Source: Megamerina dolium (taxonomy: Eukaryota > Arthropoda > Insecta > Diptera > Megamerinidae). Taken from it: a stretch of 64,000 bases of DNA. The notes under the pieces were generated by a model that ran no database searches, had not been told where the DNA came from, and worked only from the letters and a program-made list of their open reading frames with translations. The stretch covers positions 14,849,720-14,913,719 of the forward strand of contig OY978530.1 of the NCBI GenBank assembly GCA_963854835.1, read 5' to 3'. A program made the translations under genes and the position numbers. Of this stretch, positions 1-11,669 are shown in pieces (the first letter of the stretch is position 1; each line of letters starts with the position of its first letter).

Positions 1-2110
1 TCTGCTTTTCCATCGGCACCGAATAATCAATCGAGATCACGTCTCATTGATCAACCATCATCAGCGGCTTCGGGGTCACACCCCACTGCGCCAATGGTTG
101 CATCGGTTTCCAATGCTGCTTTGGGTCCTCGCTCCAATCAGACTTTGTCATGCCTTCTAATACTTAATTGGGGTCACGCTCCATTGAGTCACACATCTAT
201 CATCAACAAATACAGTCCACTAGCTTATCTACAGGTTACAATTCTCCTAATTTGACCAGGTCTCGAACCAATAGGGTGCTCTTGGGAACTGCGCAGGTAC
301 ACATTTGTCACATTGGTTCATCTTATACAGCTCGGTCTTTGATAAACCCAGCATCTGAAGCATCCTTTATATCAGATCGCTTGCGTAAACTTTTGAAATT
401 ACTAACAGTGGCTACTCAAGCCAAAATTTCTGGTATTAATCAATCTACATCGGCTATTTCTAGCATACTGTGCTGTGCTGTGGAAACCTGCTCCAGTGGA
501 TATACTTATCGGCGCCAATTTATACCCATATACAATTCTTAATGGGATACAGATGAAGCTGTTGGGAAGTTTAACAGCTCAACAGACGGTATTCGGGTTG
601 ATTCCCACAGGTCCAGTCTCCACCTTTGAAATATCTTGTTTTTCGACCAGAGCAGATTTTTCTTCGAACATCGACATGGATAAAGTCTTGACGAGCTTTT
701 GGAAAATAGAGGAAATGCCAAAAAAGAGAATTCTTTCAGATACCGACCAATGGTGTGAACAAAATTTCATCAGCATCACGCGTTGCAATGTAGAATGTCG
801 ATACATCGTGACCCTTCCTTTCAATTTTTGAATACAAACGAGATGAGCTTAGGGTATTTGCGACATATTGCCCTTATACAGTTTCTAAGAAACGAATCTT
901 CTCTTCTTAAGAAACCGGATATTAAGATCTTGTATGACAGAATAGTTCAAGAATATGCAGAAATATCTCACATGAAACCAGTTTGTAATTTAAATCAAAA
1001 TAGGAAACATTGCTATCTTTCACATCATCCAACCATTAAATCCGAAAGTCTTACGACAAAACTGCGTGTTGTTTTTAATGCGTCTAGTAAAATTTCTAAT
1101 GGGTGTAGTTTAAATGATCTGCTTTACGTTGGGCCTGCTTTGCAACTGGATCTATCTTTACTTCTAGTACGATGGCGATTATTTGTTTTTAATAGCGATA
1201 ATGAGAAAATGTATCGCCAAATGTATCGCCAAATATCAACGAATTTTACACCGCCCTTCTCCTCTTGAAGAGGTGGCTGATTACGAGTTGCAGACTGTAA
1301 CTTTTGATGTCAACTGCGCTCCATATCTTGCAATACGTACGTTATTGCAACTCGCAGATGAGACACAAGACACACATCCATTAGCGTCTCAAATTGTACG
1401 ACAAGCAATGTATGTGGATGATATTCTTGCGGGGGATCAAGACATTTTTTCTGCCAAAAAAGCTCGAGACGAGCTAATCGATTTGTTAAGTTCCGCAGGC
1501 TTCCATTTACGTAAATGGACTTCAAATTGCGAGATGTCGAGCTTTTGCATTTTGAAGATTCCAGTTCTGTGAAAGCGTTGGGTGTAAGGTGAAATACTTG
1601 TGTCGACAAATTGTTCTTTAATGTTCCACCAATTGCTCGAAAAACTGTCCACACAAAGCGGCAAATTCTATCTATAATAGCCAAATTTTTTGACCCTGTA
1701 GGGTGGCGTGCACCCATTATCATAGTGTCAAAAATTTTTATGCAACACATTTGGCTTGATAATATAGAGTGAGATGAGGTACTTCCTTTATCTTCTGAAA
1801 CAAAGTGGCAGGAATTCTTACATAATTATAACGACATAAATCTTATTAAAATACCATGCTGGGTGAGTTATACTCCTGGAGATGAAGTAGAAATCCATGC
1901 TTTCTTAGACGCTTGGGAGAAAGCATACGGGTCGGTGATTTTCATCAATATTCGCCATCTCACTTGCTCATGGCAAAAACTAGGGTAGCGCCAATAAAAA
2001 CCATTTCGTTGCTCAGAATGGAGTTATGCGGTGCCATGCTTTTGTGGGACATACTTGACACATTTTGGCGTAGTAAGAGTCTACTAGCTTTACTAAGTCA
2101 ACGGGAATGA
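1..2110 (+). mobile_element. BEL/Pao LTR retrotransposon relic (protease, RT, RNase H parts)
   Basis: Pieces of a BEL/Pao polyprotein follow in the usual order but in shifting frames. At about 215-600 there is the retropepsin-like domain; where the family has an Asp in the active-site motif this copy reads INPAS (about 338-365), so the catalytic Asp is lost. It is followed by the ILIGANLYPYTIL segment typical of this domain's end. RT begins near 1045 (TTKLRVVFNAS), and the catalytic box YVDD lies at 1411-1422. The region after RT (about 1860-2100) keeps [13 protein letters not shown] and ELCGA, which precede the integrase in BEL elements. No integrase follows. Frameshifts and stops (for example TGA at 1571) make it a pseudogene. 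Its 5' part lies outside the window. The family call is firm; exact ends are not. Confidence 0.82.
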
Positions 2111-2199
2111 ACAATTTGACCCGGTTTAATGTGTGCCAAATCTTCTGAACAAAAACGTGAGAAATTCCAAGCGCCATCTATTATGAGTATTTCGTATCT

Positions 2200-3060
2200 G
2201 CTGAAAGAGCAATTTCGTCTTCTGTTTTTAAAGGTGGGGACATGTTTTCCAACGAAATCGGTTCAAAGTAAGGTGCTTTTTAAAACATAATGTTTTTTTA
2301 TTAAATAACGAAAAGCTATGATGCAAATTAAATGGAAAAGACCTGACACTGCTCACATGTTTCAATTATTTTGTTAAATACCCACTAACACTGACTTTTT
2401 AACGAAAAGGTAGTTAATTAAAATGGAGCAAACAGACAAAACATTGTAGTGGTCTGCCTAACAATATTTTAAATTTGCATAATATTCAGTTCGCCGTATT
2501 GGTAGCTTCACCATCGCAATATATGCCAATCAAACCAGTAAGAGATAAATTCTTCTCCACAAAATATTCGTATATTTCTTTGGTCTTAGTTTCAGTGTTT
2601 CTTTGTTAATTTTTAGGCGACCCAAAAATTTGGTTTTAGGTTCTCGAACAATATTTTTGTGATGTTTCTTAACCGTTTATGCATGATGCTTTCCACTAGT
2701 GGTTTTCCATATTAATGAGCTACAATGAGCTACTTTGGCTTTATCTATGTCAATAAAATCACAATTTTGACCTCTGGAAACGATATCGTAGCTAAACATG
2801 AAGCACCCCTATCGGAAACATCAACTCCTTTCATATATAAAGCTCGTTTTAAAGGTGTATTTCACATGAAAAATATTAAATATTAATCAACATCCATAAT
2901 CGATTAATCCGGATAGAATGTCGTATCTAGACTAAAAGGTGGTAGTGTTGATTGCGGAACTTCCATATCCGCTATGCATTCAGGAATTGTATGGTTTAGT
3001 CGATCAAACATAAAATCTTTCAATTTATCAGAAATCAGGAACAAAACATTCTTTTAAATT
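2200..3060 (-). pseudogene. Relic of an unnamed insect repeat-associated protein
   Basis: Read on the minus strand, several frames resemble a repetitive protein that recurs in insect genomes and has no accepted function. The order is: a segment with SLDTTFYPD (about 2930), then TPLKRALYMKGVDVSDRGAS (about 2795-2855), then REPKTKF (about 2630), then a segment reading LTGLIGIYCDGEATNTAN (about 2490-2545). The last corresponds to a GCDGTNVNTG-like motif of that family. Frames shift several times and stops are frequent. I infer an old mobile-element protein on pattern memory alone; no catalytic residues can be assigned. It lies back-to-back with the BEL relic to its left. Confidence 0.4.
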
Positions 3061-3266
3061 GCATTGGCTTTTCCCTATGTAAAATATTTTATTTATGGAG
3101 TCCGGAAATGGCGTGATTCTATCCGGCGTAGAATTTTTGCTGCTTTCGTTCCGTTTTTTAAAAAGTAAAGCTTGTACTATTTGTTATACTTTTTTTTGAT
3201 TATTTCAATATTCACTTTATTTCAAATTTCAATAATTTTCAACACTACTTGCGGAGTAAAGTCCGA

Positions 3267-3470
3267 TTACGAAAATTTCTTTCTTTTATTCTTTAGAATT
3301 TCATATCTACAGGATAAAGCAAAGCTATAATTTAACCGATTAAATCTCTTAACACCCGTTGTCGCGAATATGTCAAAATGAAAATCTCCCAACACACTAA
3401 TAAAGTCAAAGTTTTCAAGACAGCTAATAATATTGGTAAGTAAAACACATTTCACTGAAAAAGGTTATAC
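3267..3470 (-). pseudogene. Possible LINE endonuclease scrap
   Basis: A 60-codon minus-strand stretch contains ISVLGDFHFD, resembling the GDFN motif of apurinic-type LINE endonucleases, preceded by NIISCLENFD. Nothing else of the domain is visible on either side. It could be chance. No function is assigned. The flanking bases 3061-3266 show no recognisable coding or repeat structure. Confidence 0.2.
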
Positions 3471-3499
3471 ATAAATTCTTCAATTTAATATATATTTTG

Positions 3500-4250
3500 C
3501 GAATCAGTAGGAATAGCTCGTGGTGGTACAGTCATTATTATTAGAAACAACAATGCATATACGGTACAAAATAATTACAAGGAAGTATATCTGCCGTCAA
3601 CAATAATAACTCTTAATGACTTAAAGATCATCTTACACTTGCATCAGTTCATTGTCCAACAAATAATCTAACAAAAAGTGATAATTTTCAAGATTTTGTT
3701 AAAACAAGAAAATAATCGGCTGGGAGTGCTTCAAACAAACCATTGGAAGTGTACTGGACACTCAAATTCCACTAAAATGTGAAGACAACATCGATAGTGC
3801 TGTTTAGGTGTTCAATACTATAGTTCAACACGCTGCATTGTCATCCACCCCGCAACTAAGTCCAGTAAATACTAAACATAACATTAACTGCTACAGCAAA
3901 AACGGAGAATAACAAGAATTTGGAAAGATACGAAAAAGGAAAAAAAGATGGTGAAGTGTACCACGAAAAACTTAAGCAACTAATGCAGGAACTGAGATAT
4001 GCAGAGATTCAGAATTATGCGTCCAAACTGACTGCAACAAAAGCCACAGATTACTCGCTTTACAAGGCCACTAAACAGGTAAACCAACCGAATTTGCTTA
4101 ATCCACCAATAAGGAACCATGGATAATGCGCTATAACATAAAGAGAATAAGCAAATACATTTGTCAGGAGTGTTCCAACAATTTCCGAGCAAAAGCCTAT
4201 GAAGAGATTCAAAGGTTTGCAATATCTATATAAACCGACTTAGAATACAC
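3500..4250 (+). mobile_element. Jockey-type LINE fragment (endonuclease to start of RT)
   Basis: At about 3515-3600 the frame reads ARGGTVIIIRNN followed by a YLPS segment, the first half of a Jockey-group endonuclease. Further on (3920-4126) a continuous 68-codon stretch reads NYASKLTATKATDYSLYKAT and then NPPIR, the linker that precedes the RT domain in Jockey elements. The endonuclease catalytic half and the RT itself are missing or unrecognisable. The relic is truncated on both sides with no poly(A). It is close in sequence to the Jockey element at 57,960-62,045, where the same linker reads YDYSLWKATKHL. Confidence 0.7.
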
Positions 4251-4755
4251 CCGAATCATCTGACTGCAGAGATGCTGAATAATGAAAACACTGCTCCTAG
4301 ATTAAAACGATTGTTCCACTGGATTTACCTAACAAATTTGAATCCCGTATTCGAATTCAATTGCTATTTACTGCTAAACAACCTTGTTTTAATAATCAAA
4401 GGTAGTCAATAGCAGTTTAATATTTTGTGAAAAAGTAAAATATGAAATTAATTCTTACTCAATTTTTTTAATAGAAATGTTGAATGTTATGGAATACAGA
4501 TTGTAATTTAATAAAATAAGAAAAAACCAAAAGTCGTTGTTTAAATTTTGAAAAAGCATGCTTTAAAAAAACAGTGAACACAAAAGTAAACGACTATAAG
4601 CTGCAATGCTTGCTCACATTTTACAGTTCAAAGTTTTTATAGCCACTATACAAGCACGTACTCTGTTTGTCACACACACTTATGCGAATTGTTTTAGTAT
4701 TCGTGGGCATTGCTGCAAAGCATCATTTTGTACCAGGAATTCTAAATTGTTTCAG
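4251..4755. other. AT-rich spacer without recognisable gene
   Basis: About 500 bases between the Jockey fragment and a mariner-superfamily relic. Only short open frames with no recognisable motif are present. I see no repeat structure. Confidence 0.5.
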
Positions 4756-5475
4756 TCTTCACCATGGGCTGGTCAGACAATGAAACTTTATCGCTGTTAG
4801 GGCGTTGTTTAAGCGTAAAATAAAAAAAGGGATTATTCGCATGTTAGTCTGCCGGTGCATGAAACTGTTTAAGGAGACCACCACTGGTAGGGGCGTACAA
4901 GCAAAGTTCAAACACTACAGGTCATCAAAACTGGCAAATCAAGAATTCAGAAAAATATGCTTCGAAAATAAAAAATCATGGCCTGGGAGATGAATGCCAT
5001 GCAAAAGTCCTAGAGCGGAATTATTAAAAAATACTTGGGACTTAAGGCTTTCAAACTCCGTCCCGGACAATTGTTGACTCTATCTCAAAAAAATAAAAAT
5101 TTAACAAGCAAAAGGATACGGTGCAGGCAGGGTCACCTACGGAAGTATATGAACTGATTCCACGGATCGAAAAGGGGGTCATATATGTTAAAAAGACCCA
5201 AACCTGGCACCAATTTACACTGTACAATTTACCAGTATTCATATCTTCTGCAGAATAGCCCTCTGGGAGTCCTTATTTGAACCCGCTAGATTACAAAATA
5301 TGGAAAGTTTTTGCCACAAAAGATACCCCAACATTATTTTATCAGGACAGCTTTGATTTGTGCTGTGGCCAATTTTCCAATGAACGAGGTGCGTACGGCT
5401 ATTGGCTATATCAGGTCAGTCTGACTTACGGCGTGCTTCTGACGATTCAGCTCATTTTCAGATATGTATATTAGT
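4756..5475 (+). mobile_element. Tc1/mariner-superfamily transposase relic
   Basis: Several frames together resemble an IS630/Tc1/mariner transposase. At 4940-5090 the order KIKNHGLGDECHAKVLERNY, then YLGLKAFKLRPGQLLT, matches the helix-turn-helix and linker of the family (the usual context is a KAFKLR..QLLT stretch). At 5265-5300 a PYLNPLDYKIW motif follows, which in this family carries the last catalytic residue. It is followed by a segment resembling LRTALVKAVADFPMERVRAAI across frames. The catalytic core between is badly eroded. No terminal inverted repeats were recognised. The superfamily call is reasonable; the subfamily is not resolved. Confidence 0.55.
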
Positions 5476-5554
5476 CCTCTGCTAAAACAAACCTTATTTA
5501 TTAAGCTACCCTTCGATAGCTTTATATTTTTATAAATTTATATAGTACGAGGAG

Positions 5555-6540
5555 CCTAAAAAAGTTCGTTAAGCTGCATGAATAAAAACACCCCAAAATT
5601 TTTTTAATTTGTTATTTTTAATCTTCAGTATATACATAATCACCATTTGCAGATCCACTGATTAAAGCAATCCTCAAAATCACGTTTTTATAGCTTGTTA
5701 TGTTCTACGTTAACCGCATTGATTATCTCTGCATTGATACCAAAGCCTTTCTCCTCAAATTTTTCTTAATGTTTGGAAATAACTAGAAATCTCAAGGCAC
5801 TAGATCCGGGGAATATGGTGACGGGCGAATTCCTTCGATGGCCGAAAGCGCAATAGAGTTACATGTCATTTCAGCAGTGTGAGCTGACGCATTATCATGA
5901 TGCAAAAAGTAGCGGAGCAGCTCCTCTTTGCTTCTGTTACCCAACAAATTTTCGAACACTTTTGGTAAGCAGTCTTCAGTATACCACTTCGCAGTTGCTG
6001 TCTGACAAGTATTTAGGGGAATAACAGTTGCAATTTTTGCTCTAGTGAAGTAAACCGCAATCATATCTTTCGTTGCTGACTTTTGCTACCTTGCTTTAAC
6101 AGGTGGGTTTGCTCCTTTTGCAAAACGATCTCGAGCTTTTTTCTGACTGTCACTCAACATTCGTGGGACCCATCGATCATATTTTCTCGTGTATTAAAAT
6201 CATTCATCAATATTCGCTATACAGCCATAGCATTCAAGTGCAATTCACTAGCTATCATTTCTTGTGTTATTATTGGATCCTCGTCAATTTTTTCTTTAAC
6301 CAGAGCCACGTCGGTCGAAGATTTTGGCCTTTCTTAGCGAGGTTCGTCCTCCACGGAAAAATGTCCAGTCTGGAATCGTTGATACCACTTTCAAATTGTC
6401 GTTCCATATCCTGTTTGGAATTCACTCAAAGTTTCTATGGGTTTAAGTTAACGTCGAAATCCCTAAAGAATTGCATGTCGAATTTCTTCTGACGTTGGTA
6501 GCGGTTCGTTCGTCAGTGATTTTACGTTTTCTCATTTCCA
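5555..6540 (-). mobile_element. Mariner transposase relic (DD34D type)
   Basis: On the minus strand the transposase starts near 6535 (MRKRKITDERTA), continues through a helix-turn-helix part (about 6170-6340, SSTDVALVKEKIDEDPIITQ) and reaches a 90-codon open stretch at 5792-6064 holding HHDNASAHTA and YSPDLVP. Counting from the Asp of HHDN to the Asp after the stop following LVP gives 34 intervening residues, the classic mariner DD34D spacing. The C-terminal tail runs on to about 5600 (LFPNIKKNLRGK-like, across frames). Multiple stops and frameshifts make it inactive. Terminal inverted repeats could not be fixed. Confidence 0.72.
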
Positions 6541-6889
6541 ATCTTACCGATTTTTCTGAAATTTAGAACGAAATATCGTTATATCACTACAAAACGTGTA
6601 CTATTTTTAGTTCTTCAAAGTCCCCGTGTTGAAAACAAGAAGTATTTTCCTTGTTAAATTAAACTTCGAGTATGGGGGTGTATATTCGTGAACCCAACAA
6701 CTCACAATCGCCGTTACAAAAAAAATTGCCGTTAACAAAAAAGAAAAGAAATACAACCAACAAGCGGAAATTAATACACAACCTTTCAATCCGAGCAATC
6801 GATGTCGAGTGTTTTTTATTATATGCTTATAAAATATGTTAGGCTAAAGTTACCGAAAGCACAAAGAGAGATGTAGTGATATGTTCACG

Positions 6890-6925
6890 ACAGCTAAACA
6901 CGAACTATATGTTCGTATTAGCTGT
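6890..6925. repeat. Imperfect inverted repeat
   Basis: The left arm ACAGCTAA-ACACGAAC and the right arm, whose reverse complement is ACAGCTAATACGAACA, would pair around a short AT loop. It lies 22 bases before a second hairpin of similar size. Confidence 0.55.
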
Positions 6926-6946
6926 ACAAAGAGAGTGTGACTTGAT

Positions 6947-6977
6947 GTACACATTTGAGTAACTCTCAAATGTATAC
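6947..6977. repeat. Inverted repeat, 13-bp arms with one mismatch
   Basis: GTACACATTTGAG and, after a 4-5 base loop, CTCAAATGTATAC. The arms pair at 12 of 13 positions. Confidence 0.65.
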
Positions 6978-7304
6978 ATGGTGATCGAACACCCCGTATA
7001 TAGTTTGTGTCTAAAATCGAATGTGCTATCTTCACTTAATGCTTCCTAGTTTCTACATTTCTCGTCTGATTTTAGCAATATTAAATTTTCGCCATAAAAT
7101 AATATTTTACCTAAAATCTTAAAAATATGTAAAATAATTTCTTGCGGTACTCACAAAAGGGGAAACAATGGCGAGTAATCGATTAATTTCGACAGTATTA
7201 CCATATTGATATAGCTAAATTCAGTATAAATTCACATTGATTTCGTGCATTTATGAAAGAGGTAATGCGCATTTGAATAGGGATAATTCATGAGTTATTT
7301 TGCA

Positions 7305-7323
7305 GTATGGCTAACAGCCATAC
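7305..7323. repeat. Perfect 8-bp inverted repeat
   Basis: GTATGGCT, loop AAC, AGCCATAC. A short exact hairpin in non-coding DNA. It could be chance. Confidence 0.5.
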
Positions 7324-7837
7324 CAATTAAGGCTGCTGTCTGTATAGGCTATTAGTGACGTTAGCCATAAGACTTTTCACGTATATACGTAACAGATATA
7401 GTTTCATTGCATAATTTTGCAGATTAGTGTTTAGAAGAAGAATTATAGGAGAACCAAGTTATAGCCAAGTTATGTTATGGCTTTAAGTTCCAAATAAAGG
7501 AATCATCCAATTCGATAATTCACGATGTATTTGCATTTGCCAGTTGTAAAATCTGTCAAAATTTTTTGCTGATTTACGTTGTTAACTGCTTTGACGTAAC
7601 TATTTTTGCAGCCAAAGTTCCGACACAAAGACAAAGGCATGAACAAATTTTATACTCTCTTTTGATGACTCGTTCGTGTTTACACGAAAAATGTTTTACG
7701 GCGACATGTCAACATGTTTGTATATTTTCTTAATGTTTGACATTATGAATGACAACCACATTCTTCACAACAAAATTCTTAAATAGTAAACTATGGCATG
7801 GCAGGTTGCAGTGCTTTGAATTAGAGGCACCCTTTTA

Positions 7838-8474
7838 TAGGGCGTTTATGCTGAGGCATAAATGTATATTTACCACAATTAGCCAAAATGCTACTCTAAA
7901 TGTGCATTTATCAATACAAAATTCTCTACCTAAATGCAACTTCATTTCTGCATTTAGAATCTAAATGCTAACAACAACTCTGCAATCTTCGAAAATAATA
8001 ACGATTCGAACAAGGTTTACTGAAGAATAAGTGGTAGTATTGCTTGTGACTTTGCATATATGTGTAATGCATATTTGTACATGTGTACATTTTGATTCGG
8101 TATAATCACCTCCGCAGCGAAAGCACTCGTTTTCTCAAAACTCACTTTCTCGATTCTGTCAAACATATCATTGTGTAGATATGTAAACATATCTAAGTAC
8201 AAATTATTTATATTTTCACACCCATTGTCTTGCACAAGCTCTATTATTAGTTAAAAGCTCCAAGTACATGAACTGCAAAGCCCAATTTGGATGTTTTCGT
8301 ATACAATAGCCATTTCCATAATATTGGCACGGCTTTTGCTAATTTTGCTAATTGAAATAATTATCAGCTATAAAAACATATAATTTCACCATAAATAATA
8401 TAAATTTCAGAACACGCATTTTCTGTTTATTCCACTAGAAATGATTGCATTTATAGTTCAGCATAAACGCCCTA
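7838..8474. mobile_element. 637-bp non-autonomous DNA element (TIR, TTA duplication)
   Basis: The first 17 bases, TAGGGCGTTTATGCTGA, are repeated exactly in inverted orientation at the other end (8458-8474). Weaker similarity (an ATAAATG core) extends the terminal repeat to about 30 bp. The element is flanked on both sides by TTA (7835-7837 and 8475-8477). A 3-bp TWA target duplication is a known hallmark of PIF/Harbinger transposons; assigning this element there is inference from the duplication alone. The inside has only short open frames and no transposase, so it would need a partner enzyme. Both termini still match, which suggests a fairly young insertion. Confidence 0.75.
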
Positions 8475-8477
8475 TTA

Positions 8478-9012
8478 GTTACAAAAAAAAATTAACATGG
8501 CATGGTTTTGTAATTGATTTCAATTTGTGGGGGAAGAGATGTTGCATTAGTTGTTGAATAGATGACACAATCACAGACAATTTTGATGGTCATAAAATTA
8601 TTTTGGTTTCTTTTCCATTAGTAATATTCAGTATTTGTTTAGTTGCCGATTTGGTATTTCAATGCAGATGTATACTCATGTTGGTATGATAGTCAATGAA
8701 ATTTTTTGCATATGTTGCCAAAAGTCATTTTGCTTAACTGCAAGCGTTTGCAGAAGTCAATAGCTAACAAAATATTAGCTACGCTGGAGTTATTTTATCA
8801 GCTTTACCATTCTTGAAACTTTGCCAATGTTTCATGCTGTTGTTGGTTTTCTGCAATAAATTTACGAAGTCTTCAATATTGTAATGTTCTCTTAACAAAT
8901 TTCGATGAAAAACGTTAAGAGAGAAAAACTTAGTGTTCCATTAAAATTTTTGTGAAAAAAAACAAAAAAAAAATGTAGCAGCAATTAAATCTTTAGTTTT
9001 AGTTTAACGTCA
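8478..9012. other. AT-rich spacer, no gene seen
   Basis: Between the TIR element and RTE-like copy a. No motif, repeat or convincing open frame was recognised. Confidence 0.5.
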
Positions 9013-10062
9013 GCCTGTCCGGTAAGGGATTACCTCTATTTAACAATGTCTAAGTTCGGTATTCCTGCAAAGCTCATTCGACTTTGTAGAATGTCACTGG
9101 ATAACTCTCGTTGTTCCGCGAAAATTTGGAAGGACCCCTCCGCACCGTTTAATACCGAACGGGGTTTCAGACAAGGTGATTCGTTATGGTACGACTTCTT
9201 CTTCTTCGACTTCTAATGGCACTATCTTCACTATCATGCTGTTGGCGTATGCCGACGATATTAACAAAATCGGCATGAACACGCGAGCAGTCAGTGCAGC
9301 ATTCTCAGAGTTGGAAAGAGAGTCGCGTCGAATGGGTCTTACGGTGAACTAGGGTAAGACGAAGTATCTAGTGTCGACAAACAAAGAGTCCCGGCATCTT
9401 GGACAGCACGTCACTGTTGACAACTACGCTTTTGAAGTACTATGGAACTTTGTCTATCTTGGAACCAGCATTAACAGTAGTAATGACGTCAGCCTGGAGA
9501 TATTGCGAAGGATCGCTCTTGCAAACAGGTGCTCTTTTGAGCAAAGTAAGCAATTGAGAAGTCAGGCCCTCTCTCGTAGAACGAAAACTACACTCTATGA
9601 GTCATGCCTGTCCTAACATATGGCGCTGAAGCCTGGACAAATGCCACCTCGGATGAGCGAATGCTTGGAGTTTTCGAGAGAAAAGTCCTACGCAAGATCT
9701 TTGGACCTATTTGCGTTGGTGGCGAGTACCGAATAAGGTACAACCATGAGCTGTACGAGCTGTATGCCGATATTGACATAGTAAAGTGCATCAAAATCCA
9801 GCGGCTGCGCTGACTAGGTCATGTCGAGCTAATGGAAGAAAACGCTCCAGCTAAGAAGGTGTTATATTCGGAACCCGCTGGAGGACGATGCAGAAGAGGA
9901 AGACCTAACCTCCGGTGGAAAGATTAAGTACAGGAGAACTTGACGGCGCTTGGAATTTCTAACTGGTGCCAGCTAGCGAAGAACAGAGATGGCTGGCGAA
10001 GCATGTTAAATTCGGCCTAAATCGATATTCGGTTGTTATGGCCACATAAGTAAGTAAGTAAT
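9013..10062 (+). mobile_element. RTE-like LINE, copy a (5'-truncated)
   Basis: This is the 3' third of the RTE-like family seen end to end at 39,292-42,561. It begins within the RT palm (GIPAKLIRLCRM, about 9060) and keeps YADD at 9248-9259, but about 40 bases upstream of it are lost (after 9190). It continues through the C-terminal region (RTKTTLYE, LTYGAEAWT, VFERKVLRKIFGP) to the conserved 3' end, which reads GGCCACATAAG and then repeated TAAG units at 10,041-10,062. Stops and frameshifts occur (TAG near 9350, TGA at 9812). 5' truncation and a short tandem tail instead of poly(A) are both typical of RTE-type retrotransposition. Confidence 0.85.
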
Positions 10063-11660
10063 AACAACGTAAGTGAAGTTCTTAACTTTGTTTCCGGATA
10101 GAATGTTTTCTTTAGAGGCTGTGGCACAGGTTACGGTTAAGCGATGAGAATGCAGTGTATGGTGATGTACTTTACTGATCATTTCTGCCACGGTAAAACT
10201 TTCTGTGTGTGGTGAAGAACCACATAATGCTCGAGGTAATCCTGCTAAGGATTTCATTATAGTAGAATTCCAAGCTGAACATCGCAGATCTAGACTGGAT
10301 TGTCGAAATTTGTCCCCCTAAATTCTGGGTCTTATGCGACCTGTGACCCAGATTAATTTGCAGCCATGTGGTGAATGTCTCGGTGTATTGGAGCCTCTCT
10401 TATACCGGACCGTCTCGTAGTCTAACTGTGGCCTTTCCAAGTTATGGGGTGCTGCCATAGCAGACACTTTTCCTTTTTCTTTATTTATGGTGTACAGTTC
10501 TTCCTGGTTCGAGACTAGGTAAGTCAGTTGACCGTGCGAAACAGTTGTAATGAACAAACAAACAAAATCGGATAGCGGCAAACGGACTATGAGAGAATGA
10601 GACAGCGCAGGACACAGAACTTAAGACGGCTAACGAAAAGGGTTGCGGCTCCTCTGATGATGAACCGCTGCTTTCAAGCTAGGACATAATACTGGGGAAA
10701 ACTAGTACGGCTGTGGAAGACAGCACACCTGGAAAACCAATCACTCCAGACAAAGCGGTTTCTCGATGATGCCAGGACATCAGCGAAGAAAATCAAGTTT
10801 TTTGGGTAGTTCCGCTCCTTCCGAACCAGAAACGTACCATGTACCCATAAGTGCGGAGGTAATTAATGTAATTAATTACGTCGGTCCTTATGAGACGAGC
10901 AGTAATCGATTGATGGTTGTCCGTCGTTGTCCAATTTCAATTCAGGTGAGGCAAAAGAGTAGCATGTGCTTCTTCAAAACAGGGAAAGATAGCGTCGAGC
11001 CTTTAAGGAAGGTAAATAATAAGCTGGGGTTTAACATATGGTTTTCAATGGTCAAACCATGTCGGCATGGTTCTATTCTGAGAATCTGGACAAGTTTGGC
11101 GACTGGAAGCCGCCTGTCTAGAGTGCTAGTTAATCACAGTCTGATAAACTCTCTTAAATAAATTGTCCAATCCAAGGACAAATAGCATATGCTTAGGGAT
11201 AAATGGCGAACGGATTAATTAGTCGATAATATGCGGCCATGAGGTGCCCGGGTGAGACACCATTTAACTTTAATGCCTTAACACGCTGACAGGATCAGGT
11301 GTAGTGGACCAACCTATTCTCTGATTACTTGTAGGAGAAAAAAACCCGGATTCTACAATCAACAAAAATGATAAGACGATGGAACCAGCCACAAGAGCTT
11401 CAAAATTGGAGGGAGATAAAACCCTTTAAACCTCAAATAGATGACAGAAAGATGAAAGACCCTAAACATCTAAAGGAGTCCGCAGTGACAATGAAAAGGT
11501 TTTTAAAAAAAATATATGGTCTAAAAGTTATAAATGACGGACCAAAAAGATTGAATGGCTCTGACAAACAGGAGAAATAATCAATAGTGCCCAGGATCCT
11601 AAAGAAAATGGGAAAGTTGCGGACTGCTAGAGGCAGAGATGAATGAGGAAGCGGCAGAGG
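10063..11660. other. Unassigned interval before a LINE
   Basis: No recognisable domain. Open stretches at 10,766-11,161 (131 codons, +) and 11,368-11,580 (70 codons, +, Lys-rich) could be decayed ORF1 or endonuclease sequence of the LINE that follows, since they lie upstream on the same strand, but no diagnostic motif supports this. The minus-strand frame at 10,318-10,581 is unrecognised. Confidence 0.35.
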
Positions 11661-11669
11661 GACGAGTTT

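Larger units (their letters stand above)
6600..7834. other. Non-coding interval with several inverted repeats
   Basis: No recognisable gene. The interval contains three short inverted repeats listed separately (6890-6925, 6947-6977, 7305-7323). The remainder is AT-rich, with open frames no longer than expected by chance. Confidence 0.5.

Noticed and set aside
7838..8474. Minus-strand 72-codon frame inside the TIR element as a gene
   Set aside because: No motif and no proper support; it starts inside an element without coding signal.
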